64,000 nt of DNA from Advenella mandrilli (GCF_016595155.1 NZ_JAENGP010000001.1:248001-312000); one strand, 5' to 3'; positions 8,704-17,255 are shown, counted from the first letter of the stretch. Notes: generated by a model from the sequence alone, not told the origin. Numbers and translations: made by a program.

Positions 8704-9773
8704 GAGAGACTGCCACCGGTGGCACGCAAGCAACGATTCTGTGGGTGGAAGATGAACCGGATTTGCGTGAGATATTATCCGATGAACTTGTGGGTGCCGG
8801 CTATAGGGTTGTGCAAGCGGTGCATGGTCAGGATGCCTTGCAGCGACTTAAAGACTGTCGTCCCGACTTGATCCTGTGTGATATTGCCATGCCCGTGATG
8901 GATGGCTACGCGCTGTTACGCGTGATTCGGGAAACCATGACCGATTTGGCGGATGTCCCTTTTGTCTTCCTGAGTGCCCAGGATGGTTCGGATCAGATTA
9001 CGCAAGGCAAATATGCCGGTGCCGATGATTATCTGGTTAAACCCGTGAATTTTGATTTGATGCTGGCGACGATTGCGGCACGCCTTCGGCAGGTTCAGCG
9101 TGTGCGCAACAAGCTGTCCGGTGATTCGGGCTGGATGGCAGAACTGGCTGGTGCCGGGCAGCAGCTTGATGGCCAGGTTTTTCATCGCCTGGCACGCATG
9201 TTTAATTTGATAACGGCAGGTGTGGTTCTTCTTGATCGTGAAGGCCGGACCCAGTTTGCCAATATTTCAGCGCAGCGCTTGATGTTTGATTGTGCCGATT
9301 CTGTCGCCCGGGGAGTATTCAGTGCTGAAGGAGTACAGGGTTTTGACGGTTTATTTTCTGTGATTCGGGCGGCCGTTGATGCCGGTTTGAATGGACGGGA
9401 ATATACCGAGTTCCTGTCTTTTCCCCGTTTGAATGGCCAGCGTGATTTGCTGGTGACCGTTTGTGCGCTTGACGGTGTGGGCAGCGAAGACGATGCTTGT
9501 GCAGCGGCATTATTTATTAGCGCAGGCGGTAATAATGAACCGGTGCCGGTCAAGGCGCTTGACGTCCTGTTCAAGTTAACCCCGACCGAGGCGCGGATTG
9601 CCTGGGCCTTCGCCCAGGGGTTGCGGCCTGATCAAATTGCTGAAGCTTTCGATATTTCCCTAACCACGGTGGCTTTTCATAAACGCAATATTTTTCAGAA
9701 AACAAATACCAACCGTCAGGCAGACCTGATTGCTTTGTTATTGACCCTGCCGGCGAGTGTTGCCCAAGAGTGA
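8700..9773 (+). CDS. Response regulator, REC plus LuxR-type DNA-binding domain
   Basis: A 357-residue cytoplasmic regulator paired with the preceding kinase. The receiver domain has acidic residues in WVEDEPDL, phospho-acceptor Asp 61 (LILCDIAMP) and Lys 114 (YLVKP). The middle segment, about residues 155-275, looks like a PAS-type fold (TAGVVLLDREGRTQFAN), unusual between a receiver and an output domain. The C-terminal 60 residues are a LuxR/GerE helix-turn-helix (LTPTEARIAWAFAQG, then TTVAFHKRNIFQKTN). Candidate targets are its own operon, the following membrane/periplasmic pair and norB, but no repeated binding site was identified. Confidence 0.92.
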   Translation: MRETATGGTQATILWVEDEPDLREILSDELVGAGYRVVQAVHGQDALQRLKDCRPDLILCDIAMPVMDGYALLRVIRETMTDLADVPFVFLSAQDGSDQITQGKYAGADDYLVKPVNFDLMLATIAARLRQVQRVRNKLSGDSGWMAELAGAGQQLDGQVFHRLARMFNLITAGVVLLDREGRTQFANISAQRLMFDCADSVARGVFSAEGVQGFDGLFSVIRAAVDAGLNGREYTEFLSFPRLNGQRDLLVTVCALDGVGSEDDACAAALFISAGGNNEPVPVKALDVLFKLTPTEARIAWAFAQGLRPDQIAEAFDISLTTVAFHKRNIFQKTNTNRQADLIALLLTLPASVAQE

Positions 9774-9887
9774 GCCGGGGCATCCCGTCTGTTAATACGG
9801 TTTCTTTCCAGTGAACTTTAGATACACTGCGTGATGGTGATTTAGTTGGCAGGGCCAATTGATAAAAACAGGTTAAGGAGAAAGTAT

Positions 9888-10886
9888 ATGTGGGATTTCA
9901 GTATTGGGCGATCCTTGACATTAATGATGCAAACCATGCCCTTCATTTTATTGCGCTGTGCGGTGTATTTTGGCATTACGCTGGCGTATATCCTGATAAC
10001 GGGCATAGGATCGGGCATTGGTTGGGGAATTGGCGGGCTGGGTGACGAGGGTTTTCAGGCAACGGCCGCGTTCTGGGGAGGAGCCATTGGTTTTGGCGTA
10101 ACGGCGGGAATTATGTATTTTCTTAGGGAATACATTCTGTACATGGTTAAGGCTGCCCATATCGCGGCAATGGTGCAGTTGCTTGACAGCAAGCCCATAC
10201 CGGGTGGCAAGTCGCAAATTGAGTACGCCGGCTCGGTGGTGAAAAGCCGTTACGCTCAAGCCAATGTGCTGTTCGTGATAGACCAGCTTGTCAAGGGTGT
10301 CATTACTGCCATTACAGGCTTGTTGCAAGGGCTGGGCAGTATTCTTCCCATCCCGGGCATGCAACAGGTGATGGGGGTGGTGCGCGTCTTTCTTCGGGTG
10401 TCGGTGGGTTTAATTGATGAAATCATACTTGCCTATGCCATCAAAACGGAAAGTGGCAATCCCTGGACGTCGGCACAAACGGCCCTGGTTTTGTACGCAC
10501 AGAATGCACCGGGAATGCTCAGGAATGCGGCTTGGCTTACCGTGCTGATGTACGGGCTGTCGCTACTGGTGTTTCTGGTGTTGCTGGCACCGGCTGCCGC
10601 CTTGGTTTATTTCATGCCCGGCACCTGGTCGGCAGGTAGTGTTGTATTTGCCCTGCTGTTTGCCTGGTCGATTAAGGCTGCAGTCATTGAGCCTTTTGCC
10701 ATTGCATGCCTGTTGCAGTCTTATTTTAAAGCCATTGAGGGCCAAAGCCCGGACCCCACCTGGACATCCCGTCTGGAAGGGGTGTCCAGCAAGTTCGGCC
10801 AGTTGAAAGACAGGGCAGCCCGTTGGACTTCAGGTACGCCTGAGGCCCGGGATGTTTCTGTAGAAACCGGAGGTAGCCAGTCATGA
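9888..10886 (+). CDS. Polytopic membrane protein of unknown function
   Basis: A 332-residue protein that I cannot assign to a family. ATG 9888 has a strong AAGGAG site seven bases upstream, so the in-frame start at 9846 is rejected. I estimate about six membrane segments: two glycine-rich ones in the first 100 residues, some in the centre, and a pair near residues 220-290. A hydrophilic tail of about 45 residues follows. There are no transporter signatures or obvious catalytic residues. It is translationally coupled (ATGA overlap) to the next gene, an exported protein, so the two probably form an envelope complex. Confidence 0.75.
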   Translation: MWDFSIGRSLTLMMQTMPFILLRCAVYFGITLAYILITGIGSGIGWGIGGLGDEGFQATAAFWGGAIGFGVTAGIMYFLREYILYMVKAAHIAAMVQLLDSKPIPGGKSQIEYAGSVVKSRYAQANVLFVIDQLVKGVITAITGLLQGLGSILPIPGMQQVMGVVRVFLRVSVGLIDEIILAYAIKTESGNPWTSAQTALVLYAQNAPGMLRNAAWLTVLMYGLSLLVFLVLLAPAAALVYFMPGTWSAGSVVFALLFAWSIKAAVIEPFAIACLLQSYFKAIEGQSPDPTWTSRLEGVSSKFGQLKDRAARWTSGTPEARDVSVETGGSQS

Positions 10887-11836
10887 GTACACGTCTGATA
10901 CTTGGGGTGACAGGCCTGTTCTTGCTAGCAGGGCCAACGGCAGCCAGTCAGGTTTACCAGCAGGCATTGGCAGCGCTTGACGTTAACGCCCGGGAATTTG
11001 TCCAGGCTCAGGATTATGTCATTGTTGATCCCGATAGCTTAACCGGTGATCATTATTATTCAAAAAGAAATTTTCCTGGAGCGCCAAATGGGCGCGCGTC
11101 GATAAGTTTGCCAGATGCGGACCTGGATCCCATTACTCGCGCAATATTGCTGTTTGATGCTAAAGAAGCCAGCTTGCCGCATGCCCGCTATCGGGTTGCT
11201 TACAGCATGAATGCTTCTTCTGAGGTTCCGGAGGCACGGCAGGACTATGTGGAAGTCACACGCTATAACGTGGGGCCGGCACGTCGCAACGAGCTGTTGG
11301 CATTTGTGCCCGAAGCACAGGTGGCTGCGCCTGCGGAGTTTGGTGTTGGGCCGAATGTTAGTTGGCGATTTGTCATGGCGCCGGTCATGGGTACCAGGGC
11401 AGGTCTTTTGCATGCCAGCCGCAAAGAGATCCCTGATGCCCAGGCGCAGGCTGCTGATTGTCTGGGTGAGCCTTGTCTTGGCCTGGTTGATCCGGTAGGC
11501 CCTAACATGGATTGGATGCCGGTTCAGCAAGCCCCGCTGGCACCGCCGGCTTATGCCGGAAAAAGTGATGGAGATGTTGCCAGGCCGGCTCGGGTCATCG
11601 AAGAACTTTGGGCTAGCATGTCATCTGATGGCATGGATGACATGCCGTACACTAAAGATCAGCCGCCTTTTGTGTTGGTGGTTTCCTGGAATACTGCCGG
11701 TCAGGATGTTGCGGTTTCAGGCCTGGCCAGACAGTTCCCGGTGATGGATGATTCGGTGTCCGAAATTTGGACGCAGCGCTACGAAGTAGCACAAAGCCCC
11801 GCCAGTTTTTCAAGTCTTTATGTACCGCGTGACTGA
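10883..11836 (+). CDS. Exported protein coupled to the preceding membrane protein
   Basis: The 317-residue protein has a clean signal peptide (MSTRLILGVTGLFLLAGPTAAS). The mature part is soluble, acidic and rich in Pro and Ala. Two close cysteines (DCLGEPCLG, about residue 195) could form a disulfide in the periplasm. I recognise no family. It overlaps the preceding gene by four bases (ATGA) and ends the block before norB. The sequence gives no direct clue to function; coupling suggests it partners the polytopic protein. Confidence 0.75.
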   Translation: MSTRLILGVTGLFLLAGPTAASQVYQQALAALDVNAREFVQAQDYVIVDPDSLTGDHYYSKRNFPGAPNGRASISLPDADLDPITRAILLFDAKEASLPHARYRVAYSMNASSEVPEARQDYVEVTRYNVGPARRNELLAFVPEAQVAAPAEFGVGPNVSWRFVMAPVMGTRAGLLHASRKEIPDAQAQAADCLGEPCLGLVDPVGPNMDWMPVQQAPLAPPAYAGKSDGDVARPARVIEELWASMSSDGMDDMPYTKDQPPFVLVVSWNTAGQDVAVSGLARQFPVMDDSVSEIWTQRYEVAQSPASFSSLYVPRD

Positions 11837-11955
11837 CTGTTTGCAAAAGGAAAGCATTTTAATAATTCGGTAATAAATGTAACGCTAATTCAGATGTTGC
11901 TTGACGCTTATCGTATCTATGGAGTTCAATGCGAATATGGGGTGCCACGTACAGA

Positions 11956-11984
11956 TTGACGCATTTTGCGCCATCGCTTTTATT
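11956..11984 (+). promoter_or_regulatory. Candidate norB promoter
   Basis: TTGACG at 11956-11961 and TTTATT at 11979-11984 are spaced by 17 bases, a fair sigma-70 match about 145 bases before norB. The 293-base gap 11837-12129 is AT-rich and shows no gene. TTGAC-N4-ATCGT at 11901-11914 is a weak FNR/DNR-like box, and I see no copy of the palindrome that precedes nnrS. Confidence 0.4.
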
Positions 11985-12129
11985 CAAGTAAATAATAAAA
12001 ATATATAAGTATTAAAAAACAATAATCGGCTCTACCACGTAATGGTGATTTCATTGGTTTATTTTCGGTACCAAAGTTGTTTGTTAGTGAAAACACGGTT
12101 TCACAAGTAGGCATGAGGGAGGAAGTATC

Positions 12130-14430
12130 ATGAGAGAGTACAAGGCATTATGGTGGACATTAATCGCCGTTCTGACGATAACATTTGCAATCCTGGGCTT
12201 GGCTGGTGTAGAGGTCTACAAGCATGTACCCCCTATTCCCAATCAGGTGGTAACGCCTTCGGGTAAGGTTGTCATGACCAAAGACGATGTGTTGAATGGT
12301 CAAACGGCCTGGCAAAGTACCGGTGGAATGCAGATTGGTTCCATTTGGGGGCATGGTGCCTACCAGGCACCAGACTGGACGGCAGATTGGTTGCACCGGG
12401 AATTGCTGGCCTGGCTGGATCTGGCTGCGCTAGACAAGTACGGCAAGTCTTATGATGAGTTGGATTTTGATAGCCAGGCAAGCCTGAATTATGCGGCCAA
12501 AAAAGAATTCAGGGCCAATACCCTGAATGCCGAAACCGGTGTGATGACCGTCTCCGAGCAGCGTGCACAGGCCATTGAACAAACGGCAGACCATTATTTC
12601 AGGCTGTATGGGGATGATCCTGCACTACGGCAAATGCGCGACAACTACGCCATGAAAGAAAATACCTTGCCTAATGATGCACGCAGGCAGGCGTTAACCA
12701 AATTCTTTTTCTGGACATCCTGGGCTGCCTCTACCGAAAGGCCGGGCAGTGTGGCAACGTATACCAATAACTGGCCACCCGAGCCTTTGATTGATAACCA
12801 GCCGACAACCGAAAATGTACTGTGGTCTTTGGCCTGTGTGATTATCCTGATTGCCGGGACCGGTTTTCTGGTGATGGGCTGGGCGTTTTTACGCCGCCAT
12901 GAACCCGAACCACAGGCGCCTGTTAATGACCCGCTTTTGCTGGTGGGGCTAACCCCGTCACAAAAGGCCTTGGGCAAATATTTGTTTGTCGTGGTTGCCT
13001 TGTTTGCCGCGCAGGTTCTGCTGGGCGGATTTACCGCGCACTATACCATCGAGGGGCAGCATTTTTATGGTATTGACGTTTCACAGTGGTTTCCCTATTC
13101 ATTAACCCGCACCTGGCACTTGCAACTGGCCATTTTCTGGATTGCCACGGCATTCTTAAGTGTTGGCCTGTTTCTGGGGCCATTGGTTAACGGTGGGAAA
13201 GATCCTCCGTATCAAAAACTGGGGGTGAATATATTGTTTGTGGCCTTGATAGTGGTGGTAGTAGGCACGTTGATAGGTAATTTCCTGGCCATCAAACAGG
13301 TTATGCCAGAGCACCTGAATTTCTGGCTGGGTCACCAGGGCTATGAGTATCTGGACCTTGGCCGGGTTTGGCAGCTGGCTTTGTTTATTGGTATTGTTTT
13401 CTGGCTGGGGCTAATGCTCAGGGCCTTTATTCCTGCCATGAAGCAGGGCGGTGATAAAAACCTGCTGGCCCTGCTGTGCATGTCTACCATTGCGATTGGC
13501 CTGTTTTATGGTACTGGCCTGTTTTATGGCGAGCGTACCAATATTACTATTATGGAATACTGGCGCTGGTGGGTGGTGCATCTGTGGGTAGAGGGTATTT
13601 TTGAGGTGTTCGCTACTACCGCTTTAGCCTTTGTGTTTTCCAGCATGGGGCTGGTTTCCAAGCGTATGGCAACCACGGCCAGTCTGGCGGCGGCATCCCT
13701 GTTTATGGTGGGGGGCGTGCCGGGCACTTTTCACCACCTGTATTTCTCGGGTACCACAACACCCATTATGGCGATTGGTGCCGCGTTTAGTGCATTAGAA
13801 GTCGTCCCCTTGATTCTGCTTGGCTATGAGGCATGGGAACACTGGAGCCTGAAAGCACGGGCACCATGGATGGAAAAAGTGAAATGGCCATTGATGTGTT
13901 TTGTGGCCGTTGCATTCTGGAATATGGTGGGTGCTGGTATTTTTGGTTTCATGATTAATACACCGATTGCCTTGTTCTACCTGCAAGGCCTGAACACGAC
14001 AGCAGTGCACGCGCACGCGGCCCTGTTTGGTGTTTATGGATTCCTGGCCATTGGTTTTGTGCTGCTGGTGCTGCGTTACATTAAACCGGGCCTGGTGTTT
14101 AGCGATAAATTGATGGGCACCGGGTTTTGGTGGCTGAATGCGGGGTTGGTATTAATGATTTTCACCAGCCTGCTGCCGGTCGGCCTGTTCCAGTTTGAGG
14201 CCAGTGTGGGGGTGGGTATGTGGTATGCACGTAGTGATACCTTCCTTCAGCAGGGTTTTTTGGAAACCTTGCGATGGGTCCGTACTTTTGGAGATGTGGT
14301 GTTTATTGTGGGGGCCTTCTCAGTTGGCTGGCAGGTTGTGCTTGGCCTGCTTCATTCGGGCGATCATGATGCCAGTGTTACGGCAGGTGGTGGAGCCCAT
14401 GCAAGGGCTTCGGCCAGAAAAGAGTTGTAG
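12130..14430 (+). CDS. norB: Quinol-dependent nitric oxide reductase (qNOR)
   Basis: The 766-residue inner-membrane enzyme reduces two NO to N2O using quinol. Its length and the periplasmic N-terminal extension fused to the catalytic subunit (GHGAYQAPDWTADWLHREL) distinguish it from cytochrome-c-dependent cNorB. Haem and non-haem iron ligands are visible: HLQLAIFW, the HLWVEGIFE helix with His and Glu, the HH pair in GTFHHLYFSG, and AVHAHAALFG. ATG 12130 follows a strong GAGGAAG site. It is monocistronic, with its own candidate promoter and terminator. It fits with nnrS-nsrR at 61.6 kb as an NO response. No nirK/nirS or nosZ is in the window, so its role may be detoxification rather than full denitrification. 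Confidence 0.96.
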   Translation: MREYKALWWTLIAVLTITFAILGLAGVEVYKHVPPIPNQVVTPSGKVVMTKDDVLNGQTAWQSTGGMQIGSIWGHGAYQAPDWTADWLHRELLAWLDLAALDKYGKSYDELDFDSQASLNYAAKKEFRANTLNAETGVMTVSEQRAQAIEQTADHYFRLYGDDPALRQMRDNYAMKENTLPNDARRQALTKFFFWTSWAASTERPGSVATYTNNWPPEPLIDNQPTTENVLWSLACVIILIAGTGFLVMGWAFLRRHEPEPQAPVNDPLLLVGLTPSQKALGKYLFVVVALFAAQVLLGGFTAHYTIEGQHFYGIDVSQWFPYSLTRTWHLQLAIFWIATAFLSVGLFLGPLVNGGKDPPYQKLGVNILFVALIVVVVGTLIGNFLAIKQVMPEHLNFWLGHQGYEYLDLGRVWQLALFIGIVFWLGLMLRAFIPAMKQGGDKNLLALLCMSTIAIGLFYGTGLFYGERTNITIMEYWRWWVVHLWVEGIFEVFATTALAFVFSSMGLVSKRMATTASLAAASLFMVGGVPGTFHHLYFSGTTTPIMAIGAAFSALEVVPLILLGYEAWEHWSLKARAPWMEKVKWPLMCFVAVAFWNMVGAGIFGFMINTPIALFYLQGLNTTAVHAHAALFGVYGFLAIGFVLLVLRYIKPGLVFSDKLMGTGFWWLNAGLVLMIFTSLLPVGLFQFEASVGVGMWYARSDTFLQQGFLETLRWVRTFGDVVFIVGAFSVGWQVVLGLLHSGDHDASVTAGGGAHARASARKEL

Positions 14431-14454
14431 TTTTTAGCGTGATGCGACAACAAG

Positions 14455-14494
14455 GGACTGAATCTTGGCAATGGCCGGATTCAGTCCTTTTTTT
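14455..14494 (+). terminator. Terminator after norB
   Basis: A perfect 10-bp stem (GGACTGAATC at 14455-14464 with GATTCAGTCC at 14478-14487) is followed directly by seven T. It lies between norB and the convergent small membrane gene. Confidence 0.93.
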
Positions 14495-14500
14495 ATTGGC

Positions 14501-14860
14501 TTAAAACCATGAGGTAGTGGAAACCGGTTTGCCATCAAGAAGATTGATAAAGCCAACAGTAATGCGGTATATAAACCAGATGTAGGCGGCAATGATAACA
14601 ATCCAGCCAATAAGAATAATCATTAGGATAAAGCCGATAATGCCTGCCACCAGGCCTACCCAGAAGGTTTTGATCAGGTAAAGCATATGGTCATAATAAA
14701 CCGTGCCTTTGAACTCGTCTTTTTTAACATAGGCCATGATAATGGCCACCAAACCAAAAACACCGGTAAACAGGCCCAGTGCCATCAAAATATAAATAAT
14801 TATGGAATAGGTTTTAGGGTCGGTAGCCGGAGAGGGGGTGGGGGTGATTTCATTGTTCAT
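14501..14860 (-). CDS. DUF4870-type small membrane protein
   Basis: A 119-residue protein with a hydrophilic N-terminus, then hydrophobic segments around residues 20-45 and 70-105 including the sequence FWVGLVAGIIGF, and a conserved-looking end, YRITVGFINLLDG. This matches the uncharacterised DUF4870 family of small inner-membrane proteins. ATG 14860 follows AAGGAAG, so I prefer it over an upstream in-frame ATG at 14911. Function unknown. It is divergent from the gene at 15275 across a 414-base gap. Confidence 0.8.
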   Translation of the reverse strand: MNNEITPTPSPATDPKTYSIIIYILMALGLFTGVFGLVAIIMAYVKKDEFKGTVYYDHMLYLIKTFWVGLVAGIIGFILMIILIGWIVIIAAYIWFIYRITVGFINLLDGKPVSTTSWF

Positions 14861-15139
14861 GGCGCTTCCTTCAGTTTGGTTTTGTTTTATTTGGGTATTG
14901 CAATTGTGCAAAGATTATCCGTTTATTGTAACAGCGTTTTTTGGCCGTTTTTATGGTGCTGCCTTGATGAAGGTGATGTTCTTTTTCAGTGTGTTGCAGT
15001 AGGCGGGTTACAGGCAGGCAGCGGTTGTTTTTTTAACTAAAGGCTAAAACAGGGGGGTGTCCGCAATGCATAAACAATAAAGTATAAAGGGTATTCGGGG
15101 TATTGGTCAAAAATAGCGCGTTAATAAAAATACGCTTGT

Positions 15140-15168
15140 TTTTCAATTGCTTGGAATAGCTGTACAAT
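15140..15168 (+). promoter_or_regulatory. Candidate promoter for the YCII-type gene
   Basis: TTTTCA at 15140-15145 and TACAAT at 15163-15168 are spaced by 17 bases, giving a leader of about 100 bases before ATG 15275. The gap 14861-15274 is AT-rich; I see no other feature or credible small gene in it. Confidence 0.45.
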
Positions 15169-15274
15169 CTTATTTGAAAGTTGTTCACAAGGATTTCAAC
15201 AATAACAGTGGATAACATTTAAAACTGAAGCAAACCTATCAATGTAATCACCCCTTTTATTAGGAGGTATTGTC

Positions 15275-15766
15275 ATGAGAGTGCTTATTTTAATGATTCC
15301 CAAAGGTTATGACACGGCGAGCAAGTCGATCGTATCTGATAACGTGGCTTTGGAGTCCATGATGAAGTATAACGATCTGCTGTTCAAGGCAGGGGTTTTG
15401 CTGTCATTGAACGCCCTGCATCCGCCCGCTTCCGGGGTCAGGATCAAATACGAAGGCGGGAAGCAAATTATTCAGCATTCCCCTTATGAGGGGGTGACTG
15501 AAACATTGGGTGTCTATTGGATGCTTAAAGTAAATTCCATAGACCAGGCGGTGGAATGGGCCTTGCTATGTCCCTTGCAGGAAGGCGATGTGATTGAAGT
15601 AAGGCGGCTTCATGAAACCGATGATTTTTCTGAACAGGCCCGTGCCATTTTTGAAAAGTATCCGGATGTTCATGCCCGTATTAAAAAATACGCCCAAAAA
15701 AAACCGCTTAATGAAAGTGAGCAAAATTGGGAAGGTGAGGGCGGTGCCATTCTGGAAAGCCGTTAG
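15275..15766 (+). CDS. YCII/DGPF-domain protein
   Basis: A 163-residue cytoplasmic protein of the YCII-related (DGPF) family, a ferredoxin-like fold often found beside ECF sigma factors but of unknown function. The family pattern is seen in the N-terminal RVLILMIPKG and the central GVYWMLKVNSIDQAVEWALLCP. A charged C-terminal tail of about 50 residues is not part of the domain. The start has an excellent GGAGG site. No sigma factor is adjacent. Confidence 0.8.
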   Translation: MRVLILMIPKGYDTASKSIVSDNVALESMMKYNDLLFKAGVLLSLNALHPPASGVRIKYEGGKQIIQHSPYEGVTETLGVYWMLKVNSIDQAVEWALLCPLQEGDVIEVRRLHETDDFSEQARAIFEKYPDVHARIKKYAQKKPLNESEQNWEGEGGAILESR

Positions 15767-15772
15767 GCAAAA

Positions 15773-15961
15773 TCAATGCCGGGGTTTGGGTTGGCGCTTT
15801 TGCCATTTTTTCAGCGCCTCCCGGTAACGCGCCATCTCCTCTTCGTAAAGGTCAAATACGCAGGGGTCGCACCCACTATGACAGCATTCATCATTGTCAG
15901 GACGTACCGGAGGAACTGGCCTGGGGTCTGGCTGATCCTGTTTTTGCGGTTTTTTCTGCAA
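15773..15961 (-). CDS. Oxidoreductase-like domain small protein
   Basis: A 62-residue protein with the signature CC-x-S-GCDPCVFDLYEEE, typical of the short oxidoreductase-like domain found in bacteria and in the N-termini of some eukaryotic mitochondrial proteins. Four cysteines cluster in 11 residues and could bind a metal; its role is unknown. The N-terminus is rich in Pro, Lys and Gln. The start codon is TTG 15961, supported by a GGGAG site seven bases upstream. It is convergent with the preceding YCII gene. Confidence 0.78.
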   Translation of the reverse strand: MQKKPQKQDQPDPRPVPPVRPDNDECCHSGCDPCVFDLYEEEMARYREALKKWQKRQPKPRH

Positions 15962-15975
15962 GGTTTTCTCCCAAT

Positions 15976-16006
15976 AAAAAAGGCTGCTTTACTGGCAGCC
16001 TTTTTT
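15976..16006 (-). terminator. Bidirectional-looking terminator after hsp20
   Basis: A 12-bp stem (15976-15987 with 15995-16006; core GGCTGC/GCAGCC) is flanked by six A on one side and six T on the other. It lies 27 bases after the hsp20 stop and just before the start of the next minus-strand gene. Confidence 0.88.
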
Positions 16007-16032
16007 ATTGCTTGGCATAAATTTGCCCGGGT

Positions 16033-16446
16033 TTATTCAACCGTCAGGTGAGATGAAGGCTTGTTGGCGAGTTTTTTAAGCTCCAGGTTCAGGACACCAT
16101 CTTCGTATTTTGCCGTGGACGCAGCTTGGTCAATTTCATTGCCAAGACGGAAGCTGCGGCTGACCGAACCATAGTAGCGTTCACTGTGCAGGACGCGTTC
16201 ACCTTCTTTCTTTTCAGACTCCTGCTTGACTTCAGCGCTAATGCTGAGTGTATCACCTTCAATTTTGACTTTAATATCTTCTTTCTTGACACCAGGCAGT
16301 TCTGCTTTTACCAGGAAGGCATCTTCTTTTTCCGAGATGTCTGTTTTGATGGTAAGCGCGGGGGCATTTTTGGGAAAACCAACGGGTTTCAGGAAAAAAC
16401 CGTTAAACAGATCATTTAAATCTTCGTAACGTGTCAGATTGCTCAT
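16033..16446 (-). CDS. Small heat-shock protein, Hsp20/alpha-crystallin family
   Basis: A 137-residue ATP-independent holdase chaperone that binds unfolding proteins in the cytoplasm. The alpha-crystallin domain spans about residues 30-130, with family motifs AELPGVKKEDIKVKIE and SFRLGNEID, and the end-of-domain strand DGVLNLELKK. The C-terminal I-x-I anchor used in oligomer assembly is not evident (tail SSHLTVE). The transcript leader carries a strong hairpin, and a sigma-32-like promoter lies about 110 bases upstream. Confidence 0.93.
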   Translation of the reverse strand: MSNLTRYEDLNDLFNGFFLKPVGFPKNAPALTIKTDISEKEDAFLVKAELPGVKKEDIKVKIEGDTLSISAEVKQESEKKEGERVLHSERYYGSVSRSFRLGNEIDQAASTAKYEDGVLNLELKKLANKPSSHLTVE

Positions 16447-16467
16447 GATATTTACATACTCCAGGTT

Positions 16468-16498
16468 AAATGTTTCTTTATGATATAAAGAAGCATTT
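16468..16498 (-). other. Hairpin in the hsp20 leader, possible RNA thermometer
   Basis: AAATG and TTCTTTAT (16468-16481) pair with ATAAAGAA and CATTT (16485-16498), leaving one mismatch and a three-base loop. In the mRNA this AU-rich stem ends next to CCUGGAG, the probable ribosome site, and about 20 bases before the AUG. A thermosensor role is inference; the stem does not itself include the ribosome site. Confidence 0.45.
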
Positions 16499-16547
16499 TG
16501 GTTAGGGAAATAATAAATTTGAACAGCGCTGTAACAACCTGTTTAGT

Positions 16548-16575
16548 ATATGAGTATCATGTTTGCAATTTCAAG
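16548..16575 (-). promoter_or_regulatory. Candidate sigma-32 promoter of hsp20
   Basis: On the minus strand, CTTGAA (16575-16570) is followed 14 bases later by ACTCATAT (16555-16548). This matches the heat-shock consensus CTTGAA-N(13-15)-CCCCATnT at six of six and five of seven specified bases. Confidence 0.5.
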
Positions 16576-16688
16576 TCTTGTTGATTTGATTTAATTTATG
16601 TTTCTGTATGTTTGATTAAAGAAATTAACTGCAACCATGCTTATAATCGTTTAACAGTAGTCCTGTAAACTCTTGACTGGAGATATGA

Positions 16689-17078
16689 ATGAAAGGCTTT
16701 GTAGATAATATTGAAAAACTGACCGTTGAAAACGAAAATTACCGTAAGGTTTTATACACGGGCAAAAATCTGCAATTGGTACTGATGACCCTGCAGCCCG
16801 GAGAGGAAATCGGCCAGGAAGTGCACGAAACCCACGACCAGTTCTTGCGGATCGAAGAGGGTAAAGGTACTTTGTACCTGGATGGCGCCACGCATCAGGT
16901 TGAGGATGATTTTGCCATTATTGTGCCGGCCGGTGCCGTGCATAATGTGGTAAATACCGGCACGGTTGCCTTGAAACTTTACACAATTTATGGTCCTCCA
17001 GAGCACCGTGATGGCGTGTTGCAGCCTACCAAGGCCGATGAGGTTGAAGAACATTTCGATGGTAAAACAACCGAATAA
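16689..17078 (+). CDS. Cupin-domain protein
   Basis: A 129-residue single-cupin protein. The metal-binding motif reads PGEEIGQEVHETHDQFLRIEEG in family form, with two histidines and a glutamate. A second histidine motif is PAGAVHNVVNTG. The fold is a small beta-barrel that usually binds a divalent metal; the substrate is unknown. ATG 16689 has a GGAG site. It stands alone, divergent from hsp20. Confidence 0.88.
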   Translation: MKGFVDNIEKLTVENENYRKVLYTGKNLQLVLMTLQPGEEIGQEVHETHDQFLRIEEGKGTLYLDGATHQVEDDFAIIVPAGAVHNVVNTGTVALKLYTIYGPPEHRDGVLQPTKADEVEEHFDGKTTE

Positions 17079-17165
17079 TGTCCTTTATGGCCGGTAGGGC
17101 GTTTTTATTGCCCGCAACGTCATAAAAACGGCTCTTATATAAATAAAGCAACATAATGCATTAAA

Positions 17166-17206
17166 AACCTCGCACGGCAGAAGGGCACCTTCTGTGGCGG
17201 GGTTTT
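17166..17206 (+). terminator. Terminator downstream of the cupin gene
   Basis: Arms AACC-CGC-CAGAAGG (from 17166) and CCTTCTG-GCG-GGTT (to 17204) pair with a small internal loop, followed by TTTT. It lies about 90 bases after the cupin stop. Confidence 0.75.
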
Positions 17207-17255
17207 CCGTGCTTAGGCTGTCATGAGCGGTCAATGACAGGGGGTTAGGTAAAAG

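Noticed and set aside
11901-11914. FNR/DNR box TTGAC-N4-ATCGT upstream of norB
   Set aside because: Only seven of ten specified bases match TTGAT-N4-ATCAA, and the position relative to the best promoter is unhelpful. Kept as a remark, not a feature.
15033-15218. 61-residue minus-strand open frame in the gap before the YCII gene
   Set aside because: No ribosome site, AT-driven composition and overlap with the likely promoter of the plus-strand gene.
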